From Acinetobacter pittii (GTDB lineage: Bacteria > Pseudomonadota > Gammaproteobacteria > Pseudomonadales > Moraxellaceae), in NCBI RefSeq assembly GCF_034064985.1, contig NZ_CP139249.1, forward strand, positions 3,658,001 through 3,722,000: a stretch of 64,000 nt of DNA, read 5' to 3'. The position numbers and the translations under genes are program-made. The notes under the pieces were generated by a model. That model was not told where the DNA came from. It searched no databases and saw only the letters and a program-made list of their open reading frames with translations. The stretch's first letter is position 1, and each line of letters starts with the position of its first letter. Below are positions 10,708-23,194 of this stretch, one piece after another.

Positions 10708-10732
10708 CAGTTTTAATTTTTATTTATAGAGC

Positions 10733-11992
10733 TTAGAACAAAGCTTTTGGCAAACGAATCTGAATAATCTCGTTATCATCAGCCAGTTTTGCGTTACGTC
10801 CTGTTGAACCAGGGAAATTATTATCATTGAAAACAGTAAGTGTCGTACCATTTTCAATAATCACATCTTCAATGGTTTCAAATGGGAAAGCAAAAACCTG
10901 TCCCGTACCAATATCCCCTGCTCTAGCTGTGCCATACAACATATTCGGGTTAGCAATTTTAATTAAATCGACTAAATCTTCACGGCTAACTAGTTGACCT
11001 GACTCATTTAATTTAATACGAATTAATTTTTTATAGCCGCCTAAATTATTCTGAGTTGCATCACGTTCAATAATAATACCTTCTTTATCATTAAAGAGTT
11101 GGAAGTCACCAATATTGGTTGCTTTACTGTCTAACTGGAACCAATAATATTTCCCTGTATACGCTTTTTTCTTCAGGTCGAATTGCGAAATCAGCAACTG
11201 TCTTTCTGTTTCTCGAATTGATTTAATTGGCTTTTCTATAAGAGGGTAAAGATACTGCCCATCTGGCGAAATCGCCATTCCTTCAAAACCACCACTTTGT
11301 TGAACTAGAGGTTCTACAAAATTAATTTGTGCTTTATTAAACTGATTTTGTGGTGAACGTAATTCTTGAGTCGGATTTAACGGATTTGGCAGAGCAATCG
11401 GTGCATCTAATAACACGCCATCTGCTGAAAAATGAAGTAAATAAGGTCCAAACTCATCTCCAATCCAATAAGTCCCATCACTAGTGCGTTGCATTGACTC
11501 TGGATCAAAATCAGCACCCGTTAATAAACGCTCAGCTGTATCACCATTGACAATATTAAATGGAATTAATTTGTTCGGATCACGCAGTTGGATAAAGCTT
11601 TGTACAGTAACTTGGCTCGTGCCTTTAGCTTTAGTTTTGAAATCAGGCTTTATTTTATAAATACGAAGTAAAAAGTCTGCTGAATTATCTTGAGTTCCAA
11701 AACCGTTATCGGCCATTGCCATATAACTGCCATCTTCATTTTTTAATGCAGCAGAAAAGCCTTGTACAGGTTGACCTTTAAATGGAGGATAAATTCCATT
11801 TGCACCTTTCACATATGCACCAGAGTCTGGACCAGCAGCATAAGTTTCTACAGGTAATTTAGCAAAAGAAATTAAGGTTGGTTCGGTAACGTTTTCAGTA
11901 GGTGAAGTTTGTTCTTGGCCGTTATCATCATTACATGCCGCCAATCCTAAACTAGCGCAGCATAATAATACCGCTAATGTTTTTTTGCTCAT
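10733..11992 (-). CDS. Esterase-like/phytase-like beta-propeller lipoprotein
   Basis: A 419-residue lipoprotein. The signal peptide MSKKTLAVLLCCASLGLAAC ends in a lipobox (LAAC) with the lipidated Cys at residue 20, followed by a polar linker. The mature part matches the 'esterase-like activity of phytase' family, with beta-propeller blades bearing FSAALKNEDGSYMAMADNGFG and WIGDEFGPYLLHFS and FEGMAISPDGQYLYPLIEKP. It probably sits in the outer membrane or periplasm. The substrate is unknown and the phytase name is only a family label. It is monocistronic. Confidence 0.8.
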   Translation of the reverse strand: MSKKTLAVLLCCASLGLAACNDDNGQEQTSPTENVTEPTLISFAKLPVETYAAGPDSGAYVKGANGIYPPFKGQPVQGFSAALKNEDGSYMAMADNGFGTQDNSADFLLRIYKIKPDFKTKAKGTSQVTVQSFIQLRDPNKLIPFNIVNGDTAERLLTGADFDPESMQRTSDGTYWIGDEFGPYLLHFSADGVLLDAPIALPNPLNPTQELRSPQNQFNKAQINFVEPLVQQSGGFEGMAISPDGQYLYPLIEKPIKSIRETERQLLISQFDLKKKAYTGKYYWFQLDSKATNIGDFQLFNDKEGIIIERDATQNNLGGYKKLIRIKLNESGQLVSREDLVDLIKIANPNMLYGTARAGDIGTGQVFAFPFETIEDVIIENGTTLTVFNDNNFPGSTGRNAKLADDNEIIQIRLPKALF

Positions 11993-12142
11993 GGTTTTAT
12001 ACAGTTGGTAAAAAATTAAGCAAATTTAATCAAGCTTATATGAAGTTTTTACTTCAAAAAGATGAAATCTTTATGGCGAAAATATGACAAGATCAACTAT
12101 TTAATAAATCCTCAAAAATTCGACCTCTTCGCTAAGAACTGA

Positions 12143-12547
12143 TTAAAGTTTTGTTGGCTGATATTCTCCAGCAATTGCTGCTTTTAAAAATTTTTGGAAA
12201 GTTGGACATTCCATATGATTTTCAGCAGGACATACAGCAGCGTGTTCTAATCCTTGGCTGATAAAATGCAATCTTTTTGCCATTTGCTCTAATTGTTCAG
12301 CTTTATTTTTTAGTTTTTGCCGATCAAGATCAGGTTTACCATCTTGCCCAAACATTGTTGCGATTTCATTTAAAGAAAAGCCTGCGGCACGACCTAAAGA
12401 GATTAATGCCAATTGATCAATGACCTGCTTACCATATTGTCGACGTAAGCCTTGCCGCCCTATCGATTTAATTAATCCCTTCTCTTCATAAAAACGTAGT
12501 GTAGCCGTTGTGACTTTTGCCTTTTTAGCAACTTCACCAATATCCAT
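12143..12547 (-). CDS. MerR-family transcriptional regulator
   Basis: A 134-residue regulator. The N-terminal winged helix-turn-helix MDIGEVAKKAKVTTATLRFY is diagnostic of MerR. The middle helix (about 80-110) is the dimerising coiled coil. The C-terminal region has two cysteines (AAVCPAENHMECP, about 111-120) that could form a metal or redox sensing site. It is transcribed away from the DUF2938-flavodoxin cluster, whose promoter has the stretched spacer and dyad that MerR proteins use. It is therefore the likely activator of that cluster. The inducer is unknown. Confidence 0.88.
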   Translation of the reverse strand: MDIGEVAKKAKVTTATLRFYEEKGLIKSIGRQGLRRQYGKQVIDQLALISLGRAAGFSLNEIATMFGQDGKPDLDRQKLKNKAEQLEQMAKRLHFISQGLEHAAVCPAENHMECPTFQKFLKAAIAGEYQPTKL

Positions 12548-12556
12548 AATAACCTC

Positions 12557-12587
12557 TTGACTTCAAGTGAACTTGAACTTGCACAAT
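12557..12587 (+). promoter_or_regulatory. MerR-type promoter with operator dyad in a 19-bp spacer
   Basis: The -35 box TTGACT (12557-12562) and the -10 box CACAAT (12582-12587) are 19 bp apart. Between them is a perfect dyad TTCAAGT-GA-ACTTGAA (12562-12577). This is the classical layout of promoters untwisted by MerR/SoxR-type activators and it points toward the DUF2938 gene. Confidence 0.75.
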
Positions 12588-12628
12588 AAATTTATCACGT
12601 TTCATACGTATAAAAGCAAGGTGTAAAA

Positions 12629-13114
12629 ATGAATACCTCTACGTTGTTCTTTCAAGCTTTATGTCTTGGTATTGGTGCAACTATATTTATGGATATCTGG
12701 CTGTTCATATTAAAGATATTCAAAATTCCGACCTTAAATTTTTCTTTTCTCGGACGCTGGGTCGGCTGGATATTTCAAGGGAAAGTCATCCATCAATCTA
12801 TAGCACAAAGCCCTCAAATTAAGGGTGAATATTTATTGGGCTGGATTGCTCACTATAGTGTCGGACTAATCTTTTCATTTAGCTTTCTTTTCATTGTTGG
12901 CTCAGATTGGCTTAGCCATCCTCAATTTTATTCAGCACTTCTGTTTGGTGTAGTCACCGTTCTCATTCCATTTTTTATTATGCAACCTGCGATGGGTAGT
13001 GGTTTTGCTTCTTCAAAAACCCCGCATCCTTTTCTGAACTGCCTAAAAAGTTTGATGAACCATAGTGTTTTTGGTTGTGGCTTATATCTCACTGCAAAAC
13101 TATTTCAAATTTAA
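12629..13114 (+). CDS. DUF2938 membrane protein
   Basis: A 161-residue protein with about four transmembrane helices (near 8-30, 68-90, 100-122, 140-158). The pattern GATIFMDIW near the start, GWIAHYSVGLIFSFSF in the middle and a late conserved MQPAMGSGFASSKTP match the DUF2938 family. The function is unknown. An AAGGTG ribosome-binding site precedes ATG 12629. It is the first gene after the MerR-type promoter and is followed 18 bp later by the flavodoxin-like gene. Confidence 0.75.
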   Translation: MNTSTLFFQALCLGIGATIFMDIWLFILKIFKIPTLNFSFLGRWVGWIFQGKVIHQSIAQSPQIKGEYLLGWIAHYSVGLIFSFSFLFIVGSDWLSHPQFYSALLFGVVTVLIPFFIMQPAMGSGFASSKTPHPFLNCLKSLMNHSVFGCGLYLTAKLFQI

Positions 13115-13132
13115 ATAAAGAGGAGACTACTC

Positions 13133-13699
13133 ATGAAAACTATTGCCATCATTTACCATAGCCGCCAAGGCCACACCCAATTTATTGCTCAGCAAATTCA
13201 AACTGGTATTTTGAGCCAGAAAAATATGAAAGCAGATTTACTCAATACTGAAGATATTATCAACAGCCCAGAAATTCTCATCCAATATGACGGCTTAATT
13301 TGGGGATCCCCCACTTATTTAGGTGGTGTATCTTCCAAATTAAAACAACTCATGGATGCAACTGGTCCATTATGGAAAAAACAAAGTTTTAAAGGAAAAT
13401 TAGCGGCTGGATTTACCGTTTCCTCCCTTCCTGCTGGTGATAAACAATCGACGTTAATTTCGATTTTCACCTTTTGTATGCAACACGGCATGTTATGGGT
13501 CGGTAATCCAATCATGCCTGAACAGCACCAAGGCATTCCTTATACGCAAGCAGCCAATCGTCTTGGTTCATGGTCAGGCTTAATGGCTCAAGCTGAACAT
13601 GGCAGTAAGGCAGATGGTTTTGATGAAGGAGATATTAAAACTGCTCAACAATTTGGAGAAAATTTTGCATTGACCTTAAATGCTTATCAAGGAATATAA
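13133..13699 (+). CDS. Flavodoxin-fold NAD(P)H-dependent oxidoreductase (WrbA-like)
   Basis: A 188-residue flavodoxin-like protein. The N-terminal strand-loop IIYHSRQGHTQFIA binds FMN phosphate. GLIWGSPTYLGGVSSKLKQLMD and LGSWSGLM are the WrbA/NADPH-dependent FMN reductase signatures near the isoalloxazine ring. It probably reduces quinones or similar electrophiles in the cytosol. An AGAGGAGA ribosome-binding site precedes the ATG. As a member of a MerR-controlled cluster it is a candidate stress-response reductase. Confidence 0.82.
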   Translation: MKTIAIIYHSRQGHTQFIAQQIQTGILSQKNMKADLLNTEDIINSPEILIQYDGLIWGSPTYLGGVSSKLKQLMDATGPLWKKQSFKGKLAAGFTVSSLPAGDKQSTLISIFTFCMQHGMLWVGNPIMPEQHQGIPYTQAANRLGSWSGLMAQAEHGSKADGFDEGDIKTAQQFGENFALTLNAYQGI

Positions 13700-13703
13700 G
13701 GCC

Positions 13704-13937
13704 ATGAAAGCACAGAAACTTTTATTTCTCTTAATTTAATCAGGAATGATGTCTTTGATAGTTTCAGGTATTTCAACTTTCAAGGCTGTAGGGCTAAATC
13801 ATCACTTTGTTTCATTATGGTTATCGGCTTGGATCATTGCATGGATATTAGCTTTCCAAAGTGTATTGATTTGTGCTCCTATAGCCCAGAAATTAGTCGA
13901 CATCATATTTAAGAAAGTTGAAAAAATACGCCTGTAA
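13704..13937 (+). pseudogene. DUF2798 membrane protein, interrupted by an in-frame stop
   Basis: Reading from ATG 13704 gives MKAQKLLFLLI, then a TAA at 13737-13739, then SGMMSLIVSGISTFKAVGL... to the stop at 13935-13937. The continuous product would have the two transmembrane helices typical of DUF2798 proteins, with the first helix spanning the stop. Translation could restart at ATG 13746 or 13749 and give a 62-63 residue protein lacking the beginning of helix 1. The AGGA immediately before ATG 13746 is badly spaced for that. It may be a recent nonsense mutation, or a naturally short variant. Confidence 0.55.
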
Positions 13938-14004
13938 GTTAAAACGTACAAAACTTGCGGTGATTTGCGGATATTCAGCTTTAGTATTTTTTTATAATAT
14001 ATGA

Positions 14005-14124
14005 AGCATAGAGAGACAGGATGTCTCATTGAAGAAGAATAAGAACGCAGGAAGCGGTAGTTGACAGGAGTTAGCTACATAAAGCTGAATACGAAGAAAC
14101 CTCGACAGGATGTCGGGGTTTTTT
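14005..14124 (+). ncRNA. Candidate small RNA, possibly C4-like (Acinetobacter group I sRNA)
   Basis: A TATAAT box (13993-13998) is followed by about 120 bp without a credible reading frame. It contains one small hairpin (GAGACA-GGA-TGTCTC, 14013-14027) and a strong rho-independent terminator (14097-14124) whose stem repeats the same GACA-GGA-TGTC core. Acinetobacter is known to carry many copies of group I sRNAs resembling phage C4 antisense RNA. The layout recalls those, but I assign it from memory only. No good -35 box is visible. Confidence 0.45.
14097..14124 (+). terminator. Rho-independent terminator of the candidate sRNA
   Basis: The stem AACCTCGACA / TGTCGGGGTT (one G-T wobble) closes on a GGA loop and runs into six T residues. 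Confidence 0.8.
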
Positions 14125-14217
14125 CATTTCAATTATACAAAATTCTTACTTTATAGATGTGCTGAGCAACAGAACTTATATTGATCTGATAAGTACGGCT
14201 GAATACCATCATTTCAT

Positions 14218-14826
14218 TTGAAATTTGATTATTGGTTTTGTATTTTGCTTACCTCATCTTTAGCTCAAGATCATTTTGAACCATCAGAATTACACCGCCT
14301 TAGCCTCAAATTTTTTATTATTGCATTGATGACAATAATGACAGGGTGTACAAGCTTAGAACCTAACAGTGGCTCATTTTCTTGGCGCTCCAATAAACTC
14401 TCGTCTGGCTTACAAAAAGCTTATTCTGTTCCAGCGAGTACAGCCAATCGGCTATCTCCAATGATTATTCAAAGTGCTGACCAATATAATGTCCCCCCTC
14501 TTTTACTCGCAGCAGTCATCAGGCAAGAGTCTAGTTACAATAGTAATGCTCGCTCTCCTACTGGTGCTGTCGGTTTAACTCAAATTATTCCGAGTTATTG
14601 GCAACAAACTTGTGCTGGGAATTTGTATGATGAACCTACTAATATCCAATGTGGGGCTTATATTTTGAATCACTATTATCAGTCAGCTGATAGTTGGTTC
14701 AAAGCAACAGCTTATTATAATGTGGGACCGACTGGATATGAGCGAAGCTTCTGGACCCGACACAAAGCAAAAAAATATGCTCGATCTGTGAAACGTCATC
14801 AGAAAACTTTAAGAAGTGCATTATAA
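14218..14826 (+). CDS. Lytic transglycosylase (SLT domain), probable lipoprotein
   Basis: A 202-residue protein if started at TTG 14218. A hydrophobic stretch FFIIALMTIMTGC ends in a lipobox-like MTGC with Cys44, suggesting an outer-membrane lipoprotein; the true start is uncertain because no ATG lies far enough upstream. The SLT domain covers about 80-195 with the catalytic Glu104 in IRQESSYNSNARSPTGAVGLTQI, and AYYNVGP near residue 161. It should cleave peptidoglycan to 1,6-anhydro-muropeptides, as MltE/EmtA does. It is monocistronic and faces cysK. Confidence 0.83.
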   Translation: MKFDYWFCILLTSSLAQDHFEPSELHRLSLKFFIIALMTIMTGCTSLEPNSGSFSWRSNKLSSGLQKAYSVPASTANRLSPMIIQSADQYNVPPLLLAAVIRQESSYNSNARSPTGAVGLTQIIPSYWQQTCAGNLYDEPTNIQCGAYILNHYYQSADSWFKATAYYNVGPTGYERSFWTRHKAKKYARSVKRHQKTLRSAL

Positions 14827-14839
14827 ATTAAGTTCGAAT

Positions 14840-14869
14840 AAAAAAGCCCATCTATTAATGGGCTTTTTT
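14840..14869. terminator. Bidirectional terminator between the transglycosylase and cysK genes
   Basis: A 12-bp stem (AAAAAAGCCCAT/ATGGGCTTTTTT) with T runs on both strands serves the two convergent genes. Confidence 0.88.
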
Positions 14870-14881
14870 ATATAGTTAATT

Positions 14882-15880
14882 TTATTCGTCAAATAAACCT
14901 TCAAATAAAACAGAAGATAAATAACGTTCCCCGCTATCAGGAAGAATAACAACTATTGTTTTATCAGTATTTTCAGGACGCTCTGCAATTTTGGCTGCAG
15001 CAGCCAAGGCAGCTCCACTTGAGATACCTACCAAAATACCTTCTTGAGTTGCACAGTTTCTTGCCCATTGAATTGCTTCTTCACTACTCACTGGTAAGAC
15101 TTCATCAACCAAATCTAAATCAAGATTTTTTGGAATAAAATTTGCACCAATCCCCTGAATTTTATGAGGTGCAGGCGTAATAATTTCACCATTTTTGGTT
15201 TGAGTAATAATTGGAGACTCAGCAGGTTCAACTGCTACTGAGTACAATGGCTTATTTTGGACCTGTTCAAAATAACGAGAAATACCCGTTATCGTACCTC
15301 CAGTACCTACGCCAGCAACTAAAATATCAACCTGCCCACCTGTTGCTTGCCAAATTTCTGGGCCAGTTGTGTCCACATGAATTTGTGGATTGGCTGGGTT
15401 TTCGAACTGTTGAGGTAAGAAATAAACATCTGGTTGCTCAGTTGCTAATCGTACCGCTTCATCAACCGCACCTTTCATCCCTTTCGCCGGTTCAGTTAGA
15501 ACTAAATTAGCACCTAAAGCTTTTAATACTTTTCTACGTTCAAGACTCATGCTGGCTGGCATAGTCAAAGTAATGGGATAACCCTTCGCTGCTGCAACAA
15601 AAGCCAATGCAATCCCTGTATTACCACTAGTTGGTTCAACAATATGCATACCTTCTTTCAACACACCTCTTTTTTCTGCATCTGCAATAAGTGCAGCCCC
15701 AATACGGCATTTCACAGAAAAGGCAGGATTACGACTTTCTACTTTCGCTAATACAGTTGCACCAGTTTTAATTAAACGGTTGATACGAACTAAAGGCGTA
15801 TTACCAATAGCTTCTGCATTATTTGAATAAACTGCGATACCTAAATTATTGGGTGTTGGAAATTGCTGATCGGTAGACAT
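14882..15880 (-). CDS. cysK: Cysteine synthase A (O-acetylserine sulfhydrylase)
   Basis: A 332-residue PLP enzyme that makes cysteine from O-acetylserine and sulfide. The Schiff-base lysine is Lys57 in [11 protein letters not shown]. The substrate loop TSGNTG is at 84-89, and the phosphate-binding glycine loop VGTGGTITG is near residue 190. Length and motifs match CysK rather than CysM. The enzyme is cytosolic and may bind CysE. It is monocistronic with a terminator after it. I see no obvious CysB site in the upstream AT-rich sequence. Confidence 0.93.
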   Translation of the reverse strand: MSTDQQFPTPNNLGIAVYSNNAEAIGNTPLVRINRLIKTGATVLAKVESRNPAFSVKCRIGAALIADAEKRGVLKEGMHIVEPTSGNTGIALAFVAAAKGYPITLTMPASMSLERRKVLKALGANLVLTEPAKGMKGAVDEAVRLATEQPDVYFLPQQFENPANPQIHVDTTGPEIWQATGGQVDILVAGVGTGGTITGISRYFEQVQNKPLYSVAVEPAESPIITQTKNGEIITPAPHKIQGIGANFIPKNLDLDLVDEVLPVSSEEAIQWARNCATQEGILVGISSGAALAAAAKIAERPENTDKTIVVILPDSGERYLSSVLFEGLFDE

Positions 15881-16037
15881 GTTATATCCTTATTAAATTT
15901 GGAATGCTTCTGAATCATTATAGACCTGTCAAATAAACAGAAAAGTAGTAAATATAAAGTTTAGAAAAATTTATACTTATTAAGTTAATTAAGTATAAAT
16001 TTTTATTTTTTATCTACATAAAAGTATCTGCAATTAA

Positions 16038-16481
16038 TTATTTGATATAACTAGAATTTTTATATTTTAATGCACCATTTTCTAATATTAATTTAGATTT
16101 CGTTACGCTATTACTTGCAACCACTTCTTTATAATTTCCTCTTTCTAACAAAAACTTAGTTTCACTTTCTAACACCACTTCTGCTGACTGCTTATTTTCA
16201 GATATATAAAGTGACTTGATCTTAGCATTATGGAGGATTTTGGAAGCATTCATAAAAGTTATAATTACTCCTTCTTTATAATCTTCCTTAGTAAGAGGAG
16301 TACCATCCTTCTTTGCACCCGAAAAATCTTCTGACAACAACTCCATAAAATTCATTATTTCCTTGTTTTGAACTGATTGTTTTTCTTTTTCTAAAAGATT
16401 TAAAACCAATTGTTCATCGATATATTCAGCTGGATAACTATTAAAAGCTAAACAAGCAAATAAAAAGGCTATTATTCTCAT
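16038..16481 (-). CDS. Hypothetical secreted protein, NTF2/SnoaL-like
   Basis: A 147-residue protein with an N-terminal signal peptide (MRIIAFLFACLAFNSYPAEY), probably cut after about residue 18. The pattern of helix, ENKQSAEVVLESETKFLLE strands and a final LILENGALKYKNSSYI is like the NTF2-like fold used by many small periplasmic proteins. The function is unknown. It is more AT-rich than its neighbours and sits alone between cysK and the rRNA operon, so it may be accessory. Confidence 0.6.
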   Translation of the reverse strand: MRIIAFLFACLAFNSYPAEYIDEQLVLNLLEKEKQSVQNKEIMNFMELLSEDFSGAKKDGTPLTKEDYKEGVIITFMNASKILHNAKIKSLYISENKQSAEVVLESETKFLLERGNYKEVVASNSVTKSKLILENGALKYKNSSYIK

Positions 16482-16623
16482 AAAATACCTAAATTCAAAT
16501 CACAAAAAGAAATTAAGATATTATTTCTTCATATTCTGCTTATTTTTTCACCTTTTAGATTAAATTACTATATGGGATCAGCGTACTTATTTAGATTTTT
16601 AATTATTTTTCTGATAATAAAAA

Positions 16624-16653
16624 AACACCCCCATTCATTGGAACGGGGGTGTT
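16624..16653 (-). terminator. rRNA operon terminator
   Basis: A 9-bp stem AACACCCCC/GGGGGTGTT lies 11 bp past the 3' end of 5S rRNA. It is followed by a T run on the minus strand. Confidence 0.85.
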
Positions 16654-16663
16654 TAGAATAATG

Positions 16664-16778
16664 AGCTGGCGATGACTTACTCTCACATGGGTAACCCCAC
16701 ACTACCATCAGCGCTAAGAGGTTTCACTTCTGAGTTCGGGAAGGGATCAGGTGGTTCACTCTTGCTATGGTCGCCAGC
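16664..16778 (-). rRNA. rrf: 5S ribosomal RNA
   Basis: The minus strand begins GCTGGCGACCATAGC and ends ATCGCCAGCT. The two ends pair to form helix I, giving 115 nt. The interior CCGAACTCAGAAGTGAAAC is the conserved 5S core. Confidence 0.95.
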
Positions 16779-16961
16779 ACAACTGTTTATGGATACTTGC
16801 TTCGTTTTATTCACTGTGTGATACGTTGCGTTTTCCAAATCTTTACAGACGGGCTGATTGAATCTGATTTTGTTCATTTTAGCTAAGCGTTTAACTAAAT
16901 CAAGTTGCTTTGCATGTTTATGAATCGATTGATGCTTCACATACAACTGCTTGGGTGTTGT

Positions 16962-19845
<2,884 letters not shown>

Positions 19846-19852
<7 letters not shown>

Positions 19853-19862
19853 ATACAACCCC
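19846..19862 (-). other. 23S rRNA processing stem, 5' arm
   Basis: This is the partner of 16953-16970. The two arms enclose the whole 23S sequence and are almost perfectly complementary. Confidence 0.7.
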
Positions 19863-20214
19863 AAACAGTCGTCAACACCTACAAGTGAGTGTTGTCCGTG
19901 CGATTCTTCATCGCTACTATCTGTTGTCTGTGTACTTAAACACTGTACAGCTTCAATCTAAATTCATATACCAAAACGCTTGATTCAGTTAATTTGCTAG
20001 TTCTCAATCAACTCCAAGATCAGAATTACTTCCTCTCTTTTTGTTATTGAGTGAACAATTTATTTCAGACTCAATTTTGCCAATCTGTTAATGAATAAAC
20101 ATGCCTTCGTCAGGTCATGCTTAATACCGTGATACTTAAATCACAGAAGTTAATAAACCAAGATCTTAAAATCTCTATTTACTAATTTCTGTAATCCGAA
20201 CTTCTCTTAAGTTC
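19853..20214 (-). other. tRNA-Ala to 23S spacer
   Basis: 362 bp of transcribed spacer. It contains the 5' arm of the 23S processing stem at its end. A sequence TGTTCACTCAATAAC on the minus strand near 20046-20060 may be an antitermination boxA, but the match to the E. coli form is weak. No gene is seen. Confidence 0.5.
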
Positions 20215-20290
20215 TGGTGGAGACTAGGAGAGTCGAACTCCTGACCTCCTGCGTGCAAAGCAGGCGCTCTACCAACTAAGCTAAGTCCCC
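20215..20290 (-). tRNA. tRNA-Ala (anticodon TGC)
   Basis: A 76-nt cloverleaf starting GGGGACTTAGC on the minus strand, with anticodon loop CTTTGCACG, T-loop GTTCGACTC and an encoded 3' CCA. It lies in the 16S-23S spacer, as is usual. Confidence 0.97.
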
Positions 20291-20345
20291 AGCTTACATC
20301 ATCAGTCATGTATCTTTTATCTATAACTTCAACTAGTCAAAGTCA

Positions 20346-20422
<77 letters not shown>

Positions 20423-20436
20423 TCAGATACATCTAT

Positions 20437-20458
20437 GAAGAACAACTTGTTGTGGATT
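20437..20458 (-). other. 16S rRNA processing stem, 3' arm
   Basis: This arm pairs with 22157-22177 upstream of 16S. The shared core is GAAGAACAACTTGT. The pairing has a single-base bulge. Confidence 0.7.
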
Positions 20459-20481
20459 CTTACCAATCGTCAATCTTTCGT

Positions 20482-22019
<1,538 letters not shown>

Positions 22020-22156
22020 AAATCATTTTGCACCTTATTAAAGACAAGGTGCCAATTCTGGCTCATCAATTACTGACTTAAATTTCGCTCAAATAAACTT
22101 CGAGTAATTTAAACCAATCAATCAATGAAAATTATTTCGATTAATCAATCAGTAAA

Positions 22157-22177
22157 AATCCACACAAGTTGTTCTTC
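22157..22177 (-). other. 16S rRNA processing stem, 5' arm
   Basis: Complementary to 20437-20458 on the other side of 16S. Together they form the RNase III substrate stem. Confidence 0.7.
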
Positions 22178-22392
22178 AATTCTCTTAATGATCTTCTTCC
22201 TGGTTCGTCACCAGCAAGCTAGGTCGGCTATATTACTCTTAATCTCTTAAAAGTCAACAGGTAATTTCGATATTTTTAAAACTTATTCTCAAAACCAACT
22301 TACCATCAAATTCATCACTTAAAGCAACCAATCTAATCACAAGTAACTGTTTTTCAACAAGTTTCTATCTGCATCACCGCCGATGGATGTGC

Positions 22393-22420
22393 ATTATAGA
22401 CCATCTCATTCCCTTTGCAA
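22393..22420 (-). promoter_or_regulatory. rRNA operon promoter
   Basis: On the minus strand a -35 box TTGCAA (22415-22420) and a perfect -10 box TATAAT (22393-22398) are 16 bp apart. AT-rich sequence lies upstream and a GC-containing discriminator downstream. The 16-bp spacing is typical of growth-rate controlled rrn promoters. Confidence 0.78.
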
Positions 22421-22511
22421 GCGAAAATTAAAAATTAATGACTTGAGCGTTTACTTTTAAACCACAACACACATTAAACTATTGTTTTATATTAATAATT
22501 ATTTTAATTTT

Positions 22512-23108
22512 TTATTTTTGACTTAAATAAGCCAGTATCATGCTCGATAATTCTCGCTTAAGTTGTTGTTCTGAGATAAGAAAATTGTTCTGGCTTACAT
22601 AACGCATCATCGTAAAAAGCGTACTATTAATAATTACAAAGGATTTATACTTTACCTGTTCGAAGTCCCACTGATGAGGATTTCTACTGAATGTATATAG
22701 CCCTACTTCAAAAAAATGCTTTTCTAAAATCTGAGCAGCTTGCGAATGACTATAGTCATGCCAGTGTTTCAGCACTTCTATAAAAAAGCCTTGATCAGCT
22801 TTTAATGCATTAAATCCCAACTCTATTGCTAAGGGAATGAGCAGCTCTAAAGGAATATTTCCTTGTCGCACAACTAATTCTTTAAGTTGCAGCCCCAGCA
22901 ATTCGCTTTTACGGCGCAATAGTTCTTCTATGATTTGATCTTTATTCTCAAAGTATTGGTAAATCGACCCAACACTTACTCCAGATTTCTCTGCAATTTT
23001 AGGCGTCGTCGTATGTAGTAATCCATACTGGGCGATACACTGCTGTGTCGCCTCTAAAATATGGTCAACAATAATTTTTGAACGCTGTTGCTGTGGGGCT
23101 TTTCTCAT
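22512..23108 (-). CDS. TetR-family transcriptional regulator
   Basis: A 198-residue regulator. The N-terminal helix-turn-helix is TPKIAEKSGVSVGSIYQYFENKDQIIEELL (about 34-64). The rest is the helical ligand-binding and dimerisation part. It is divergent from the MpaB-like oxygenase gene with 86 bp between them, and repeated operator-like motifs lie in the gap. It probably represses itself and the oxygenase gene. The ligand is unknown. Confidence 0.87.
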   Translation of the reverse strand: MRKAPQQQRSKIIVDHILEATQQCIAQYGLLHTTTPKIAEKSGVSVGSIYQYFENKDQIIEELLRRKSELLGLQLKELVVRQGNIPLELLIPLAIELGFNALKADQGFFIEVLKHWHDYSHSQAAQILEKHFFEVGLYTFSRNPHQWDFEQVKYKSFVIINSTLFTMMRYVSQNNFLISEQQLKRELSSMILAYLSQK

Positions 23109-23123
23109 CGTTTTTATTCGTTA

Positions 23124-23151
23124 AATGCGAATTGAATGCGAATAATTATTC
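23124..23151. promoter_or_regulatory. Candidate TetR operator with direct repeats
   Basis: AATGCGAAT occurs twice, 11 bp apart (23124-23132 and 23135-23143). The second copy runs into a perfect 12-bp palindrome GAATAATTATTC (23140-23151). The site lies between the divergent TetR and oxygenase genes. Confidence 0.55.
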
Positions 23152-23194
23152 ATATTAGCCTATTTATTATTCAGTTCAATAAGTAAGTAACGAT

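Larger units (their letters stand above)
22020..22511 (-). other. rRNA operon leader and promoter region
   Basis: 492 bp between 16S and the TetR gene. It holds the promoter (22393-22420), an AT-rich possible UP element (about 22421-22445), about 365 nt of leader and the 5' arm of the 16S processing stem. No protein gene is seen. Confidence 0.65.
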
